Positions 26,631 through 36,904 of a DNA stretch of 64,000 nt are shown here, one piece after another. The translations under genes were made by a program, and so were the position numbers. Source of the DNA: Salinibacterium sp. NG253 (GTDB lineage Bacteria; Actinomycetota; Actinomycetes; Actinomycetales; Microbacteriaceae); NCBI RefSeq assembly GCF_015864945.1, contig NZ_JADYWF010000003.1:186001-250000 (forward strand). The letters run 5' to 3'. How positions within the stretch are numbered: position 1 is the stretch's first letter; each line of letters begins with the position of its first letter. The notes beneath the pieces are model-generated. The model worked only from the letters and a program-made list of their open reading frames with translations, did not search any database and was not told the origin of the DNA.

Positions 26631-27797
26631 ATGCCATCAGTAGCAGACCGCGAGAAGTCCCTTGAGACCGCTCTCGCTCAAATTGACCGTCAGTTCGGCA
26701 AAGGCTCAGTCATGCGCCTCGGCAGCGATGAGCGCGCTCCGGTTGAGGTTATTCCCACCGGCTCGATCGCTTTGGATGTCGCACTCGGCATAGGCGGGCT
26801 TCCCCGGGGCCGTATCGTCGAGATCTACGGCCCGGAATCTTCGGGTAAGACCACGCTCACCTTGCACGCCATCGCCAATGCCCAGCGCAATGGCGGAATC
26901 GCAGCCTTCATCGACGCCGAGCACGCGCTCGACCCGGAATACGCAGCGAAGCTTGGCGTCGACATCGATGCGCTTCTCGTTTCCCAGCCCGACACCGGTG
27001 AGCAGGCGCTTGAAATCGCCGACATGCTGGTGCGAAGTGGCTCTATCGACCTGATCGTCATTGACTCGGTTGCTGCGCTGGTTCCGCGCGCAGAAATCGA
27101 AGGCGAGATGGGCGACACGCACGTTGGTCTGCAAGCTCGACTCATGTCGCAGGCGCTGCGCAAGCTCACCGGTGGCCTGAGCCAGACCAACACCACCATG
27201 ATCTTCATTAACCAACTGCGCGAAAAGATCGGTGTCTTCTTCGGTAGCCCCGAAACCACCGCCGGTGGTAAGGCGCTTAAATTCTACGCGTCAGTTCGCC
27301 TCGACATCCGTCGTATCGAAACGCTTAAAGACGGCACAGATGCGGTGGGCAACCGCACGCGCGTCAAGGTCGTGAAGAACAAGATGGCTCCGCCCTTCAA
27401 GCAGGCGGAGTTCGACATTCTCTACGGCATTGGCATCTCCCGCGAAGGTAGCCTCATCGACTTCGGCGTCGACCACGAAATCGTCCGCAAGTCGGGCGCG
27501 TGGTACACCTACGACGGCGACCAGCTCGGCCAGGGCAAGGAGAAGTCTCGTGCTTTCCTGCTCCAAAATCCTGCCATCGCGCTAGAGATTGAGCAAAAGA
27601 TCATGCGCAAGCTCGGTGTCGGTGCAGAAGCTAAGGCCGCCAATGCAAGCGAGGCGAAAGCGCTTGCTGATGCTGCCGCTGTTGCGGAGAAGGCCGCTAA
27701 GGCCAGTGCTAAGGCTGAGGCCAAAGCTGACGGCCCTACGTTGCCGGTGGCAGCTAAGGCGCCTGCCGCGCCCCTCAAGAAGGCTTCTGGGCAGTAG
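26631..27797 (+). CDS. recA: Recombinase RecA
   Basis: A 388-residue recombinase and LexA co-protease. Walker A is [10 protein letters not shown] (about 72-81), IDAEHALDP contains the catalytic Glu, Walker B is [12 protein letters not shown], and loops L1/L2 with [15 protein letters not shown] and [14 protein letters not shown] follow. The C-terminus is an Ala/Lys-rich tail of about 50 residues, longer than in E. coli. The frame is open upstream to 26553, but GGAGAAGAAG before the ATG at 26631 and the conserved N-terminus fix the start. It is under an SOS box and followed 9 bp later by recX. Confidence 0.98.
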   Translation: MPSVADREKSLETALAQIDRQFGKGSVMRLGSDERAPVEVIPTGSIALDVALGIGGLPRGRIVEIYGPESSGKTTLTLHAIANAQRNGGIAAFIDAEHALDPEYAAKLGVDIDALLVSQPDTGEQALEIADMLVRSGSIDLIVIDSVAALVPRAEIEGEMGDTHVGLQARLMSQALRKLTGGLSQTNTTMIFINQLREKIGVFFGSPETTAGGKALKFYASVRLDIRRIETLKDGTDAVGNRTRVKVVKNKMAPPFKQAEFDILYGIGISREGSLIDFGVDHEIVRKSGAWYTYDGDQLGQGKEKSRAFLLQNPAIALEIEQKIMRKLGVGAEAKAANASEAKALADAAAVAEKAAKASAKAEAKADGPTLPVAAKAPAAPLKKASGQ

Positions 27798-27806
27798 GTA
27801 GTACTG

Positions 27807-28658
27807 GTGAATTCCTCCGACGACGATTACATCGCCCCCGTCATCGACCTCTTTGCTGACAGGTCTAGCGCTGCGCGCGCTGACGTGTTGGAGTCGTCGC
27901 CGGAGGAATCCTCCTCACAAGAACACTGGGCAGCTGAGGCCGTTGAAGAACCGCAGGCGGTGCTTCGCGCACTGCCCACAATGCGTGACTTCAGTCCGGC
28001 CAGCGAAAAAGAAGAAGAACCGCAGCCAGCAACACGTCGCGAGCCACGATTCGTCCCTGAACCGGTTGCTTCAGAAGCAACGATTTGGGCCGATCATCCC
28101 GCTAACGGATCAGCAACGGTGGAGCCGGAAGATGGTTCGTCGCGCAAGGCACGAAAGCAAGCCCGCGACGGCTTCTCCGAGATCAGCCGAGTCAGCATGC
28201 GGGCGCTTGCTCGCCGCGGGATGTCCTCGCACGAGATGACCCAGTTCCTCGCCACCCGTGAATTCGAGTCCGACGAGGTCGAGGCAGAGATCGAGCGTCT
28301 TGAAGGATCCGCGCTCCTCGACGATGCGGCCCTCGCCGAAACGCTCACCCGCACATTGCGCGAACGTAAAGGCCTCGGCTCCGGCGGAATCATTGCGGAA
28401 CTTCGTCGTCGAAAGATCGACCAAGAGCACATTGACGCCGTCGTCGACTTCGAGCGTGATGAAGAACAAGAGCGCGCAAATGAAGTCGCACTCAAACGCG
28501 TACCACAACTCCGCTCACTCGACAACGAAACGGCCAAGCGCCGCCTCAGCGGATTCCTGCTTCGCAGAGGCTATTCGGGCTCTGTGGTGTCATCGGCAGT
28601 CAACACCGCGCTGGCGCCCGGTGCCGGCGGATCATCGCACGGTCCCCGCTTTCGCTAG
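27807..28658 (+). CDS. recX: RecX-family regulatory protein
   Basis: A 283-residue RecX homologue, a modulator of RecA filaments. The first 115 residues are acidic and low complexity (EEPQ/SSPEESSSQ runs), and the RecX three-helix repeats follow: SRVSMRALARRGMSSHEM, LATREFESDEVEAEIERLEG, LTRTLRERKGLGSGGIIAELRRRKI and the C-terminal RRLSGFLLRRGYSG. The N-terminal extension is much longer than in E. coli RecX. The GTG start is 9 bp after recA, so it is presumably co-transcribed and SOS-induced. Confidence 0.92.
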   Translation: MNSSDDDYIAPVIDLFADRSSAARADVLESSPEESSSQEHWAAEAVEEPQAVLRALPTMRDFSPASEKEEEPQPATRREPRFVPEPVASEATIWADHPANGSATVEPEDGSSRKARKQARDGFSEISRVSMRALARRGMSSHEMTQFLATREFESDEVEAEIERLEGSALLDDAALAETLTRTLRERKGLGSGGIIAELRRRKIDQEHIDAVVDFERDEEQERANEVALKRVPQLRSLDNETAKRRLSGFLLRRGYSGSVVSSAVNTALAPGAGGSSHGPRFR

Positions 28659-28705
28659 AAGCTCGCCGAGCTTCGCGCCTGTCAACCCTCCTCAACGCTG
28701 AGGCT

Positions 28706-28711
28706 TAAGGT
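28706..28711 (+). promoter_or_regulatory. Leaderless -10 of miaB
   Basis: TAAGGT ends 7 nt before the ATG at 28719, which decides that start over the GTG at 28710. Confidence 0.45.
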
Positions 28712-28718
28712 GGAACAC

Positions 28719-30272
28719 ATGATTGACGAAAAACTGGCGACCCCGCGCAGCTACGAAGTGCGCACCTACGGGTGCCAGATGAACGTGCACGATTCAGAAC
28801 GACTGAGCGGCTCGCTCGAAGCTGCTGGCTACGTGCGAGCGACTGAAGGCCAAGCGGACGTCGTTGTCATCAACACGTGTGCCGTTCGCGAGAACGCCGA
28901 CAACAAGCTCTACGGCAACCTCGGCATGTTGGCGAGCGTTAAGAAAGAGCACGACGGCATGCAAATTGCTGTCGGAGGCTGTCTCGCTCAAAAGGATCAG
29001 GGCGTCATCCTCGAGAAAGCTCCGTGGGTTGACGTCGTCTTCGGCACCCACAACATGGGCTCACTGCCCACGCTGCTCGAACGGGCCCGCCACAACGAAG
29101 AAGCCCAACTCGAGATCCTCGAATCGCTCGACGTTTTTCCCTCCACTCTGCCCACCCGCCGCGAATCGACCCACAGCGCCTGGGTGTCGATCTCTGTCGG
29201 CTGCAACAACACCTGCACTTTTTGTATCGTTCCCACGCTGCGCGGTAAAGAGAAAGACCGTCGCCCCGGCGAGATTCTTGCCGAAGTGCAAGCGGTGGTC
29301 GATGACGGCGCTACCGAAATCACTCTCCTGGGTCAAAACGTGAACTCCTACGGCGTCGAATTTGGCGACCGCCAAGCGTTCAGCAAACTGCTGCGCGCTA
29401 TGGGCTCCATCGAAGGCCTTGAACGCGTCAGGTTCACGAGCCCCCACCCTGCCGCATTCACCGACGACGTTATCGACGCGATGGCGGAAACCCCGAATGT
29501 GATGCCGCAGCTTCACATGCCACTCCAATCAGGCTCCGACCGCATTCTCAAAGCCATGCGCCGCAGTTACCGTTCGACCAAATTCCTCGGCATCCTTGAG
29601 CGAGTACGGGCGCAGATGCCTCACGCTGCGATTACGACTGACATCATCGTGGGATTCCCCGGTGAGACCGAAGACGACTTCCAGGACACCCTGCGTGTGG
29701 TCGAAGAATCACGTTTCGCCTCGGCCTACACGTTCCAGTACTCCATCCGTCCCGGAACGCCGGCGGCCACCATGGAAGACCAGATTCCGAAAGAGGTCGT
29801 ACAAGAGCGCTACGAGCGACTCGCGGCGCTTCAGGACCGCATCTCGAGAGAAGAGAATGATGAGCAAATCGGCCGCACCCTCGAGGTGATGGTGACGGCA
29901 ACGGAAGGCCGCAAGCAGGCTGAAACCGCGCGACTCTCTGGCCGCGCTGAAGACTCTCGACTCGTGCACTTCAACATTCCCGAGGGCAGCGCTACGCCCC
30001 GCCCCGGTGACGTCGTCACTCTCACGATCACCGAAGCTGCGGCATTCCATCTCGTTGCCGACACCGAACCCGGGGGAGTGCTCGACATCCGTCGCACCCG
30101 GGCGGGAGACGCCTGGGACCGTGCCGAGGCAGCGTCGTGTGGAGTCCCCACGAGCGCAGGCACAAGCACGGGCGCTGGCGCAGCGGACGCGAGTCCACGC
30201 GTATCGCTTGGTCTGCCCACGATCCGTGTCGCCACGACACCGATCTATGACCCCAGCGATTCCCTGCGCTAA
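28719..30272 (+). CDS. miaB: tRNA-2-methylthio-N6-dimethylallyladenosine synthase
   Basis: A 517-residue radical SAM methylthiotransferase acting on i6A37 of tRNA, the product of the next gene's enzyme. The N-terminal cluster cysteines lie in [19 protein letters not shown] and GGCLAQK. The radical SAM motif C-x3-C-x2-C is [12 protein letters not shown] at about residue 165. A TRAM domain (about 385-450) is followed by a 60-residue Ala/Ser/Thr-rich tail without counterpart in the core family. miaA begins 7 bp after the stop. Confidence 0.96.
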   Translation: MIDEKLATPRSYEVRTYGCQMNVHDSERLSGSLEAAGYVRATEGQADVVVINTCAVRENADNKLYGNLGMLASVKKEHDGMQIAVGGCLAQKDQGVILEKAPWVDVVFGTHNMGSLPTLLERARHNEEAQLEILESLDVFPSTLPTRRESTHSAWVSISVGCNNTCTFCIVPTLRGKEKDRRPGEILAEVQAVVDDGATEITLLGQNVNSYGVEFGDRQAFSKLLRAMGSIEGLERVRFTSPHPAAFTDDVIDAMAETPNVMPQLHMPLQSGSDRILKAMRRSYRSTKFLGILERVRAQMPHAAITTDIIVGFPGETEDDFQDTLRVVEESRFASAYTFQYSIRPGTPAATMEDQIPKEVVQERYERLAALQDRISREENDEQIGRTLEVMVTATEGRKQAETARLSGRAEDSRLVHFNIPEGSATPRPGDVVTLTITEAAAFHLVADTEPGGVLDIRRTRAGDAWDRAEAASCGVPTSAGTSTGAGAADASPRVSLGLPTIRVATTPIYDPSDSLR

Positions 30273-30279
30273 GTACGAA

Positions 30280-31335
30280 ATGGCACAACCACCGCATGCC
30301 CATCACGAGCAGTCCGAACTGACCACGTCGTTGCCCGTTTCTGCCCGCTCTGACCACCCCGGCCCCGAGCCCGAGACACTTGCCAGCGACAGCGCTGACG
30401 CGTTCCCGCTGGTAGTGGTCGTCGGCGCGACCGGCACAGGCAAGTCTGAACTCTCCTTGAACACAGCGGATGGTCTTGCGCGTCAGGGCATCTCATCCGA
30501 GATCATCAACGCCGACGCCATGCAGCTGTATCGGGGCATGGATATTGGCACAGCCAAGCTGCCTCTCGACCAGCGCCGCGGCATCCCACACCACCTGCTT
30601 GATGTGCTCGACCCCACCGACGACGCCAGCGTTGCGCAGTACCAGACGGATGCGCGGCGAATCATTCGGCAAATCCAGAGTACCGGGCGCGTGCCGATCA
30701 TGGTTGGCGGCTCGGGCCTCTACGTCTCGAGCGTGATCCACGACTTCCAATTTCCCGCCCGAGACCCGGAGGTTCGCGCGCGCCTTGAAGCCGAACTCGA
30801 CGAGCTGGGTGTTGGGCTTCTTTTTCAGCGCCTTCAACAGCGTGACGCGGCAGCGGCGCACTCGATCGGCGCGAGCAATGGGCGGCGTATCGTTCGGGCG
30901 CTTGAGGTGATTGAGATTACGGGCGAGCCGTTCGGCGCCGGGCTTCCCGAAGAGAAAAAACTATGGACTCCCGCGCATATTCTTGGTGTAGCCGCGCCTC
31001 GAGATGAACTTGTGCCAAGGCTCAACGCCCGCGTGCAGCAGATGTGGGACTCCGGGTTACTCGATGAGGTTCGTGAGCTTCGTCCGCGCGGGCTGGGCGT
31101 CACCGCCGCTCGCGCTATCGGTTATGCCCAGGCGATCGAGCAGTTGGATGGCACGCTCACTGAGGCGGATGCGATCGAGCAGACGGCCGCCCTCACGCGC
31201 CGCTATGCGCGTCGTCAGGTGGGCTGGTTCAAGCGTTACGACCACTGTCATTGGCTGCAGTATGACGATCCCGAGCGGGCAGAGCGCGCTCTGTCGATCG
31301 TCATGGGGGAGAATGGAACGCATGGCAACGCTTAA
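30280..31335 (+). CDS. miaA: tRNA dimethylallyltransferase
   Basis: A 351-residue enzyme adding a dimethylallyl group to A37 of tRNA, the substrate of MiaB. The P-loop is [22 protein letters not shown]/tRNA contacts are in [34 protein letters not shown] and the C-terminal [15 protein letters not shown]. The ATG at 30280 puts about 45 poorly conserved residues before the P-loop, longer than usual, so a later start is possible, though none has a clear ribosome binding site. It overlaps dapF by 14 nt. Confidence 0.93.
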   Translation: MAQPPHAHHEQSELTTSLPVSARSDHPGPEPETLASDSADAFPLVVVVGATGTGKSELSLNTADGLARQGISSEIINADAMQLYRGMDIGTAKLPLDQRRGIPHHLLDVLDPTDDASVAQYQTDARRIIRQIQSTGRVPIMVGGSGLYVSSVIHDFQFPARDPEVRARLEAELDELGVGLLFQRLQQRDAAAAHSIGASNGRRIVRALEVIEITGEPFGAGLPEEKKLWTPAHILGVAAPRDELVPRLNARVQQMWDSGLLDEVRELRPRGLGVTAARAIGYAQAIEQLDGTLTEADAIEQTAALTRRYARRQVGWFKRYDHCHWLQYDDPERAERALSIVMGENGTHGNA

Positions 31336-32200
31336 CTTCACTAAAGGTCAGGGAACTGGCAACGACTTCGTGCTGTTTTCTGATCCGGATGGTGAGATTG
31401 ACCTCACCCCGAAGCAGGTTGCGGCCATTTGCGATCGTCACTTTGGTGTGGGCGCCGATGGAATCATCCGCGCTGTTCGGTCCCGCAGTCTTGACGCGGG
31501 CGCTGCGGCGCTTGCCGAAGATGCCGACGCGGAGTGGTTCATGGACTACCGCAATGCTGACGGCAGCATCTCCGAGATGTGTGGCAACGGCATCCGTGTC
31601 TACGCGGAGTACCTCGCCAATGAGGGTTTTGTTGACTTCGAGCCAGGTGACACCTTGCCGATCGGTACTCGTGGCGGCGTGCGCGATGTTCAGCGCAACA
31701 TGGCTGGCTATCAAGTCGACATGGGGCGTTGGGCGCTCGACGGCGGAGAGCCGCTCGTGCGGGCGAAAGAACTTGAGGTCGCCCGTCCGGGCCTCGGTAT
31801 CAATGTTGGAAATCCTCATGTGGTCGTAGCTCTTGCCGAAGAAGCAGAACTCGATGGTGTTGACCTCGGCTACATCCCCGTGATTGATCCGCTGCCCGAA
31901 AACGGCGCGAATGTTGAATTCGTGGTGCCGGCCGAGCCGCTCGTCAAGGATGGCGTTGGTTCAATTCGGATGCGCGTGCATGAGCGCGGCAGTGGCGAAA
32001 CGTTGTCGTGTGGCACGGGTGCTGTCGCCGCGGCTCTCGCTATTCGTCATTACGCCGGAGCGAGCGCTCCCCACCAGTGGCGGGTCACCGTTCCCGGCGG
32101 AACCGTTGTCGTTCGCATGTTCCCGACCGAGGATGGCGAACACGTGTCGCTGAGCGGTCCGGCCGAACTCGTTTACACCGGCAGCCTAGAACTCGCGTAG
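31322..32200 (+). CDS. dapF: Diaminopimelate epimerase
   Basis: A 292-residue epimerase converting LL- to meso-diaminopimelate for peptidoglycan and lysine. The catalytic cysteines are in [13 protein letters not shown] (about residue 88) and [12 protein letters not shown] (about residue 227). [13 protein letters not shown] starts the first half-domain. GGGGAG at 31306-31311 lies 10 nt before the ATG at 31322; an ATG at 31313 is too close to it. The start lies inside the end of miaA, so the two are coupled. Confidence 0.96.
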   Translation: MATLNFTKGQGTGNDFVLFSDPDGEIDLTPKQVAAICDRHFGVGADGIIRAVRSRSLDAGAAALAEDADAEWFMDYRNADGSISEMCGNGIRVYAEYLANEGFVDFEPGDTLPIGTRGGVRDVQRNMAGYQVDMGRWALDGGEPLVRAKELEVARPGLGINVGNPHVVVALAEEAELDGVDLGYIPVIDPLPENGANVEFVVPAEPLVKDGVGSIRMRVHERGSGETLSCGTGAVAAALAIRHYAGASAPHQWRVTVPGGTVVVRMFPTEDGEHVSLSGPAELVYTGSLELA

Positions 32201-32210
32201 CGCGCCGCTG

Positions 32211-32228
32211 AGGGCCGTTGACGGCCCT
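32211..32228. terminator. Bidirectional hairpin between dapF and the methyltransferase gene
   Basis: AGGGCCG, loop TTGA, CGGCCCT: a 7-bp perfect stem in a 38-bp convergent gap. Confidence 0.6.
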
Positions 32229-32238
32229 TCGCTGCCGC

Positions 32239-32874
32239 CTAGACGTCAGCGTCGTCGAGCGTTGCAGCGTGGTGTCGCGCCCGCAGTAGCCGGTAGCCCT
32301 TGTTAGTTGCGGCACGAGTGAAACTGAAGTCGTCGGGGAAGGTTGCTTCCATCCAGCGGTGGAGGGAATCCGATCCGAGGTTCTTTTGCACAACCAGCCA
32401 GGCGTCGGCGTCTTCTTCGAGACGGGGTAGCCAGGTCTGGAGAATGTTGTGCAGCTCGTTCTTGCCGACGCGGATGGGCGGGTTCGACCAAATAGACATA
32501 AACGTTATGTCTTCGGGAACATCTGCGGGCAAAACCGCGTTAATGTTGGGTATGGACAATTTTTCGGCGTTTGCGCGTACAAGATCCAGTGCGCGCTCGT
32601 TGACGTCCACCGCCCACACCGTTGCATGAGGTGACTCGAGGGCAAGGGTGAGCGCCATCGGTCCCCAGCCGCAACCGAGGTCAAGCAGGTTTCCTCCCGG
32701 GGGAGGAGCGGGCACGTTCGCCAGTAGAACCTTGGTTCCAGCGTCGATCCGTTCCGGACTGAAGATCCCATTTGACGTGACAAGTTCGCGTTCGAGACCA
32801 GCAATGGTCGCGTGAATCGTCCGCAATTTGAGATCACTCTCGGGTGATGACGAGAAGTAATGCTCGTTAGCCAT
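32239..32874 (-). CDS. RsmC-like class I SAM methyltransferase
   Basis: A 211-residue methyltransferase. The SAM motif LLDLGCGWGPMALTLA (about 62-77) and the N6/N2-methylase signature SNPPIRVGK (about 133-141) are those of the 16S rRNA G1207 group (RsmC/RlmG C-terminal half). FSSSPESDLKLRTIHATI at the N-terminus is typical of the short actinobacterial form. The likely substrate is 16S rRNA, but this is by family only. The ATG at 32874 is 6 nt after TAAGTT on the minus strand (leaderless). It is divergent from hflX. Confidence 0.9.
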   Translation of the reverse strand: MANEHYFSSSPESDLKLRTIHATIAGLERELVTSNGIFSPERIDAGTKVLLANVPAPPPGGNLLDLGCGWGPMALTLALESPHATVWAVDVNERALDLVRANAEKLSIPNINAVLPADVPEDITFMSIWSNPPIRVGKNELHNILQTWLPRLEEDADAWLVVQKNLGSDSLHRWMEATFPDDFSFTRAATNKGYRLLRARHHAATLDDADV

Positions 32875-32880
32875 GCACAG

Positions 32881-32886
32881 AACTTA
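32881..32886 (-). promoter_or_regulatory. Leaderless -10 of the methyltransferase gene
   Basis: TAAGTT on the minus strand, 6 nt before the ATG at 32874. Confidence 0.45.
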
Positions 32887-32902
32887 CCGAAAACTAGAGA
32901 AG

Positions 32903-32908
32903 TAGGGT
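32903..32908 (+). promoter_or_regulatory. Leaderless -10 of hflX
   Basis: TAGGGT ends 7 nt before the hflX ATG at 32916. Confidence 0.5.
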
Positions 32909-32915
32909 TAACCCA

Positions 32916-34475
32916 ATGACGCGAAACACGACAGAAACCAGTATCGAGGCCAATGATGGCGACGACGCCGAGCGTTCCGTCGACCGTGTTCTGGCCACAG
33001 AAAGCTCTGACCACGCCGCAGTGACGCGCTTCGGTGCCGAAGGAGCAGGCAAATCTGGCGCCCAGGCGCTGCAATCCGATGCTCACTATGAGTCCGATCG
33101 CGATGGTGACCAGTTCGATCGCGAGGATCGCCACGCCCTGAAGCGGGTGGCAGGGCTGTCGACCGAACTTGATGACGTCACGGAGGTCGAGTACCGCCAG
33201 CTGCGCATCGAGAACGTGGTGCTCATCGGTATCTACGGGCAGGGAAACCTGCGCGAGGCCGAGAACTCGCTTCGAGAGCTTTCTGCGCTAGCCGAGACTG
33301 CGGGCGCCGTCGTGCTTGACGGCCTCCTGCAGCGCCGTAGCCACCCCGACCCGAGCACGTACCTGGGCAAGGGCAAGGCACGCGAACTGAAGGACGTGGT
33401 CGCCGCGACCGGTGCCGATACCGTGATCGCCGATACCGAGCTTGCCCCAAGCCAGCGACGCGCTCTTGAAGACGTTGTGGGGGTCAAGGTCATCGACCGC
33501 ACTGCGGTAATTCTTGACATCTTCAGCCAGCACGCGACGAGCCGCGAGGGCAAGGCCCAGGTTGAACTCGCTCAAATGGAGTACTTGCTTCCCCGTCTGC
33601 GTGGTTGGGGTGAATCGATGTCCCGCCAGGCCGGTGGCCAGGTGGGTGGTGCGGGTGCCGGTATGGGTAGCCGTGGCCCCGGTGAGACCAAGATTGAGCT
33701 CGATCGTCGCCGTATCCACACGCGGATGGCGCGCCTGCGTAAGCAGATCAAGGGCTTTGCGCCGGCGCGTGAAGCGAAGCGGGCAAACCGTGATCGCTTT
33801 GAGGTTCCGAGTGTTGCTATTGCGGGCTATACGAACGCGGGCAAGTCAAGCCTGTTGAACCGCCTGACGCGCGCTGGTGTGCTCGTGGAGAACGCCCTCT
33901 TCGCGACCCTCGACGCAACCGTGCGCAAGTCGGCAACTGCTGATGGTCGGCTGTACACGTTGAGTGACACGGTTGGTTTCGTGCGCAACCTGCCGCATCA
34001 ACTGGTGGAAGCTTTCCGTTCGACGCTCGAAGAGATCGGTCAGTCCGATGTCATTGTGCACGTTGTCGACGCGTCGCATCCTGACCCTGGAGCTCAGCTC
34101 GCCACGGTGCGCGATGTTATTGGCGAACTCGGTGCGCGTGACATTCCCGAGATCGTTGTCTTCAACAAGAGCGATCTTGCGGATGACGATCAGCGTCTGC
34201 TAATTCGTGGCCTGGAGCCGACGGGTATTTTTGTCTCGGCGCGCTCCGGTGAGGGCATCGACGAGCTCAATGCGCGCATCGCAGAACTCTTGCCTTCTCC
34301 TGAGATTGAGGTGACTCTGCTCGTGCCGTATGACCGCGGCGAGGTCATTTCACGCCTCCACGTGCAGGGCCGAGTGATTTCCACCGATTACCGCGAAGAG
34401 GGCACGCTGGTTACCGCGTTGGTTCACCCGGCGCGAGTTCCAGAGATCGAAGAGTTCGTTTCGAAGCAGGCCTAG
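32916..34475 (+). CDS. hflX: GTPase HflX
   Basis: A 519-residue ribosome-associated GTPase that splits stalled ribosomes. An acidic N-terminal extension (about 80 residues) precedes the HflX N-domain (VVLDGLLQRRSHPDPSTYLG) and the Gly-rich linker AGGQVGGAGAGMGSRGPGE. The GTPase domain holds G1 GYTNAGKSSLLNRL, G3 DTVGFVRNLP and G4 NKSD. Length is at the long end for the family because of the N-terminus. Monocistronic, followed by a hairpin. Confidence 0.96.
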   Translation: MTRNTTETSIEANDGDDAERSVDRVLATESSDHAAVTRFGAEGAGKSGAQALQSDAHYESDRDGDQFDREDRHALKRVAGLSTELDDVTEVEYRQLRIENVVLIGIYGQGNLREAENSLRELSALAETAGAVVLDGLLQRRSHPDPSTYLGKGKARELKDVVAATGADTVIADTELAPSQRRALEDVVGVKVIDRTAVILDIFSQHATSREGKAQVELAQMEYLLPRLRGWGESMSRQAGGQVGGAGAGMGSRGPGETKIELDRRRIHTRMARLRKQIKGFAPAREAKRANRDRFEVPSVAIAGYTNAGKSSLLNRLTRAGVLVENALFATLDATVRKSATADGRLYTLSDTVGFVRNLPHQLVEAFRSTLEEIGQSDVIVHVVDASHPDPGAQLATVRDVIGELGARDIPEIVVFNKSDLADDDQRLLIRGLEPTGIFVSARSGEGIDELNARIAELLPSPEIEVTLLVPYDRGEVISRLHVQGRVISTDYREEGTLVTALVHPARVPEIEEFVSKQA

Positions 34476-34491
34476 GCGGGAGCGAGAATCG

Positions 34492-34508
34492 TTCTCGCCT
34501 GCAGCGTG
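34492..34508. terminator. Hairpin between convergent hflX and SDR genes
   Basis: GCGAGAA, loop TCG, TTCTCGC: a 7-bp perfect stem 16 nt after the hflX stop and 33 bp from the SDR stop. Probably bidirectional. Confidence 0.6.
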
Positions 34509-34541
34509 CCGAGCGCGCAGCCGTAGTTCTGGGTTGCGCGC

Positions 34542-35336
34542 TTAGCTGAGGCCGCGACCAGTGACACGTCTCGTCATGGCGGCTACAAGGCGGCGGCTGG
34601 CGAGCCTGGTCATGATGGTGGTGGCACGGTTCATCCCGCCGTCGATAACGCTGGGCGGCGGGTTGCGCCGGTCTACCGTGGCAAGCGCCAGCGCAACGAC
34701 GCCGACGGAAGTGCGGAAGCTTCCGACCTGAGCTCCGGCGCCAGCGACGTCAAAGAACTCGGTGCGGGTAGCACCGGGCGAGAGGGCGAGAATTTTGAGC
34801 CCGGTGCCTTGCGCTTCAGACCAGAGAGCCTCGGTGAAACTTAGGACGAATGCTTTGGCCGCTCCGTAGACGGCCATGAATGGCACAGGCTGGTAACCCG
34901 CGGTGCTCGCGACATTAATAAGTACTCCCGCGTTGTGGCTGCGCAGCTGAGGGTAGAACTGGCGGGTCAGAGCTACAAGGGCGCCAACATTGAGTGCAAT
35001 TTCCTGATCGATTCGCGCGGGTTCCTCATCCTCAAACCTGTTCCGGGTCGCAAACCCCGCGTTGTTCACGAGGCTGTGAACCGGGATGCCGCGCTCGGTG
35101 AGTTCTGCGGCAAGAGCGGATGCTGCATCCGGGGTCGAGAGGTCGCGTTCGATCGGGGTGACGTTTACCCCGTGGCTCGCACGGAGTTCGGCTGCTAGTA
35201 GTTCTAGTCGATCGATGCGGCGTGCGACGAGTACGAGGTCGGCGCCACGGGCGGCGAGCTGTCTGGCGAACTCTTCCCCAAGCCCTGAGCTTGCGCCGGT
35301 GACGAGGACAGTGGTTCCGGTGTAGGCGATCGCCAT
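34542..35336 (-). CDS. SDR-family NAD(P)-dependent oxidoreductase
   Basis: A 264-residue classical short-chain dehydrogenase. The cofactor loop is VTGASSGLGEEFARQL (about 12-27), NNAGFATR at about 90, and the catalytic Ser and YxxxK in INVASTAGYQPVPFMAVYGAAKAF (given for orientation in two parts: NVASTAGY and YGAAKAF). AAGGG lies 7 nt before the ATG. It is divergently transcribed from a TetR gene with 78 bp between, so it is the likely target of that regulator. Substrate unknown. Confidence 0.93.
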   Translation of the reverse strand: MAIAYTGTTVLVTGASSGLGEEFARQLAARGADLVLVARRIDRLELLAAELRASHGVNVTPIERDLSTPDAASALAAELTERGIPVHSLVNNAGFATRNRFEDEEPARIDQEIALNVGALVALTRQFYPQLRSHNAGVLINVASTAGYQPVPFMAVYGAAKAFVLSFTEALWSEAQGTGLKILALSPGATRTEFFDVAGAGAQVGSFRTSVGVVALALATVDRRNPPPSVIDGGMNRATTIMTRLASRRLVAAMTRRVTGRGLS

Positions 35337-35352
35337 GGCGGCCCTTTCTAGG

Positions 35353-35390
35353 TGTACAGGTGTTCAGTAATGTATGTTTACACGTGTACA
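35353..35390. promoter_or_regulatory. Candidate operator for the SDR/TetR divergent pair
   Basis: GTGTACAG occurs twice (35352-35359 and 35384-35391). The second copy overlaps the perfect palindrome TACACGTGTA (35379-35388). All lie in the 78-bp region between the divergent genes. Confidence 0.5.
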
Positions 35391-35414
35391 GTTCAGATGT
35401 CCAGCGGAGAAATC

Positions 35415-36014
35415 ATGAGAGATAGGCAACGCAACGCTCGCGGGAGTGGAGACCAGCTGCGAGATCAGCTCGTCGCGGCCGCGAGTGAAATGCTTCTCAC
35501 ACCGCAGTCCATCGCCCCGCCTTCGCTGCGAGCTGTTGCACGGGCATGCTCTGTCTCTCCCGCTGCTGTCTATCTCCACTTCGAATCTCAACATGCCCTC
35601 ATCGACGCCGTTATCCAGGCACAGATGCAGGCGCTAGGTCATGCCATTGGCGCTGCTGTAGAGGGCACATCGCCGCCGATCGTTCGGGCTTACGCCTTCG
35701 GGGTCGCCTATGCGACGTGGGGAATCGAGTATCCCGGCGCCTACCAACTGCTATTTGAAAGTGCCGACCGTCTTGGCGACTCAGTGCACGAAGCAGACTG
35801 GGGTTTGCTTGAAAGCGCCGCCGTCCTTCTTGTGGAGGTGACCGGCATCGATCTCACGACTGCGAACGTCATAGCGTTTCGCCTCTGGACGTCGTTGCAC
35901 GGCATCGTCTCGCTTCGCTTGCATAAAGTCGATGCGCTGTGGCCGACTTCGCTTGAAGACGAAGTGCGTGCGGTCATCGACAGCCTGGTCGGCACCGTCG
36001 GCGCCACCTCATAG
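35415..36014 (+). CDS. TetR/AcrR-family transcriptional regulator
   Basis: A 199-residue regulator. The helix-turn-helix is LRAVARACSVSPAAVYLHFE (about 37-56), and a C-terminal WHG-like ligand domain follows (AYQLLFESADR, LWTSLHGIVSLRLHK). The ATG at 35415 is preceded by GGAGAA; in-frame starts upstream overlap the putative operator and are less likely. It is divergent from the SDR gene and convergent with lexA (23-bp gap). Confidence 0.92.
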   Translation: MRDRQRNARGSGDQLRDQLVAAASEMLLTPQSIAPPSLRAVARACSVSPAAVYLHFESQHALIDAVIQAQMQALGHAIGAAVEGTSPPIVRAYAFGVAYATWGIEYPGAYQLLFESADRLGDSVHEADWGLLESAAVLLVEVTGIDLTTANVIAFRLWTSLHGIVSLRLHKVDALWPTSLEDEVRAVIDSLVGTVGATS

Positions 36015-36037
36015 GGCGGGCCTCACGCGGAAGGCTC

Positions 36038-36730
36038 TTACTTGATGGCGCGAAGTACGGTGACAACTTTGCCGAGCACTTGGGCGTAGTCACCGAGGAT
36101 CGGCTCGAAGTTTGAGTTACGCGGCAATAGCCACGTATGGCCGTCTCGTTGACGAAAGACCTTCACTGTTGCTTCTTCGTCGAGCATGGCGGCGACGATA
36201 TCGCCGTTCTCAGCAGTCTGCTGTTGACGCACGACGACCCAGTCGCCGTCACAGATGGCGGCATCGATCATGGAATCTCCCACGACCTTCAGCATGAAGA
36301 GTTCACCCTTGCCCACGAGCTGACGGGGGAGCGGGAACACTTCTTCAACATGCTGCTCGGCCGTGATCGGGATTCCGGCGGCGATGCGACCGACAAGCGG
36401 CACCATTGCTGCGTCGCCCATTGACGGGCTGATCGTGCTGGATTCGTCGACGGCGTTGGGAACGTCGATAAGAACTTCGATGGCGCGAGGGCGATTGGGG
36501 TCGCGGCGCACGTAGCCACTGAGCTCGAGCTGGTTGAGCTGGTGGGTAACGCTCGACAGTGAGGAGAGGCCGACGGCATCGCCGATCTCGCGCATGCTCG
36601 GCGGGTACCCCTGAGTGGCGATTGCTCGCTGAATCATTTCGAGGATTGCCTGCTGCTTCGCGCTCAGGCTGGTGCGCCGCCGTGTTCCGCGCTCAGAAGC
36701 GTCGTCATGGGGTGCTGTTGCGTCAGTCAC
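36038..36730 (-). CDS. lexA: SOS repressor LexA
   Basis: A 230-residue repressor with a winged helix N-terminal domain ([21 protein letters not shown], trimmed; [19 protein letters not shown] as recognition region), the self-cleavage Ala-Gly in [14 protein letters not shown], the catalytic Ser in [11 protein letters not shown] and Lys in [12 protein letters not shown]. The GTG at 36730 has GAGGA 5 nt upstream; the frame continues far upstream but the extra part is non-conserved. Three SOS-box-like sequences lie in the divergent region shared with the LysM gene, implying autoregulation. Its targets here include recA and, probably, the LysM gene. Confidence 0.96.
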   Translation of the reverse strand: MTDATAPHDDASERGTRRRTSLSAKQQAILEMIQRAIATQGYPPSMREIGDAVGLSSLSSVTHQLNQLELSGYVRRDPNRPRAIEVLIDVPNAVDESSTISPSMGDAAMVPLVGRIAAGIPITAEQHVEEVFPLPRQLVGKGELFMLKVVGDSMIDAAICDGDWVVVRQQQTAENGDIVAAMLDEEATVKVFRQRDGHTWLLPRNSNFEPILGDYAQVLGKVVTVLRAIK

Positions 36731-36807
36731 GGAGTCCTCTATTTCTGCCACTGACGATTCCAATGTCAGTGGCTCATTCGAAACTGTATCCGCAGAAGGG
36801 GTCAAAA

Positions 36808-36823
36808 ACAAACGTTTGTTCGA
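36808..36823. promoter_or_regulatory. SOS-box-like site, lexA-proximal
   Basis: ACAAACGTTTGTTCGA matches the actinobacterial LexA consensus at 12 of 16 bases, about 80 bp upstream of the lexA start. Confidence 0.55.
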
Positions 36824-36851
36824 GTGTCGGGAGCAAATGTCAGTGGCTTCT

Positions 36852-36867
36852 TCGAATATGTACTTGA
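36852..36867. promoter_or_regulatory. SOS-box-like site, central, weak
   Basis: TCGAATATGTACTTGA keeps the TCGAA half but matches the consensus at about 11 of 16 bases. Confidence 0.35.
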
Positions 36868-36879
36868 TATTCGAACTAT

Positions 36880-36895
36880 TCGAATGTATGTTCGG
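36880..36895. promoter_or_regulatory. SOS box, LysM-gene-proximal
   Basis: TCGAATGTATGTTCGG matches TCGAACATATGTTCGA at about 12 of 16 bases, with both half-sites recognisable, 70 bp before the LysM start. Confidence 0.65.
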
Positions 36896-36904
36896 AACAC
36901 AACT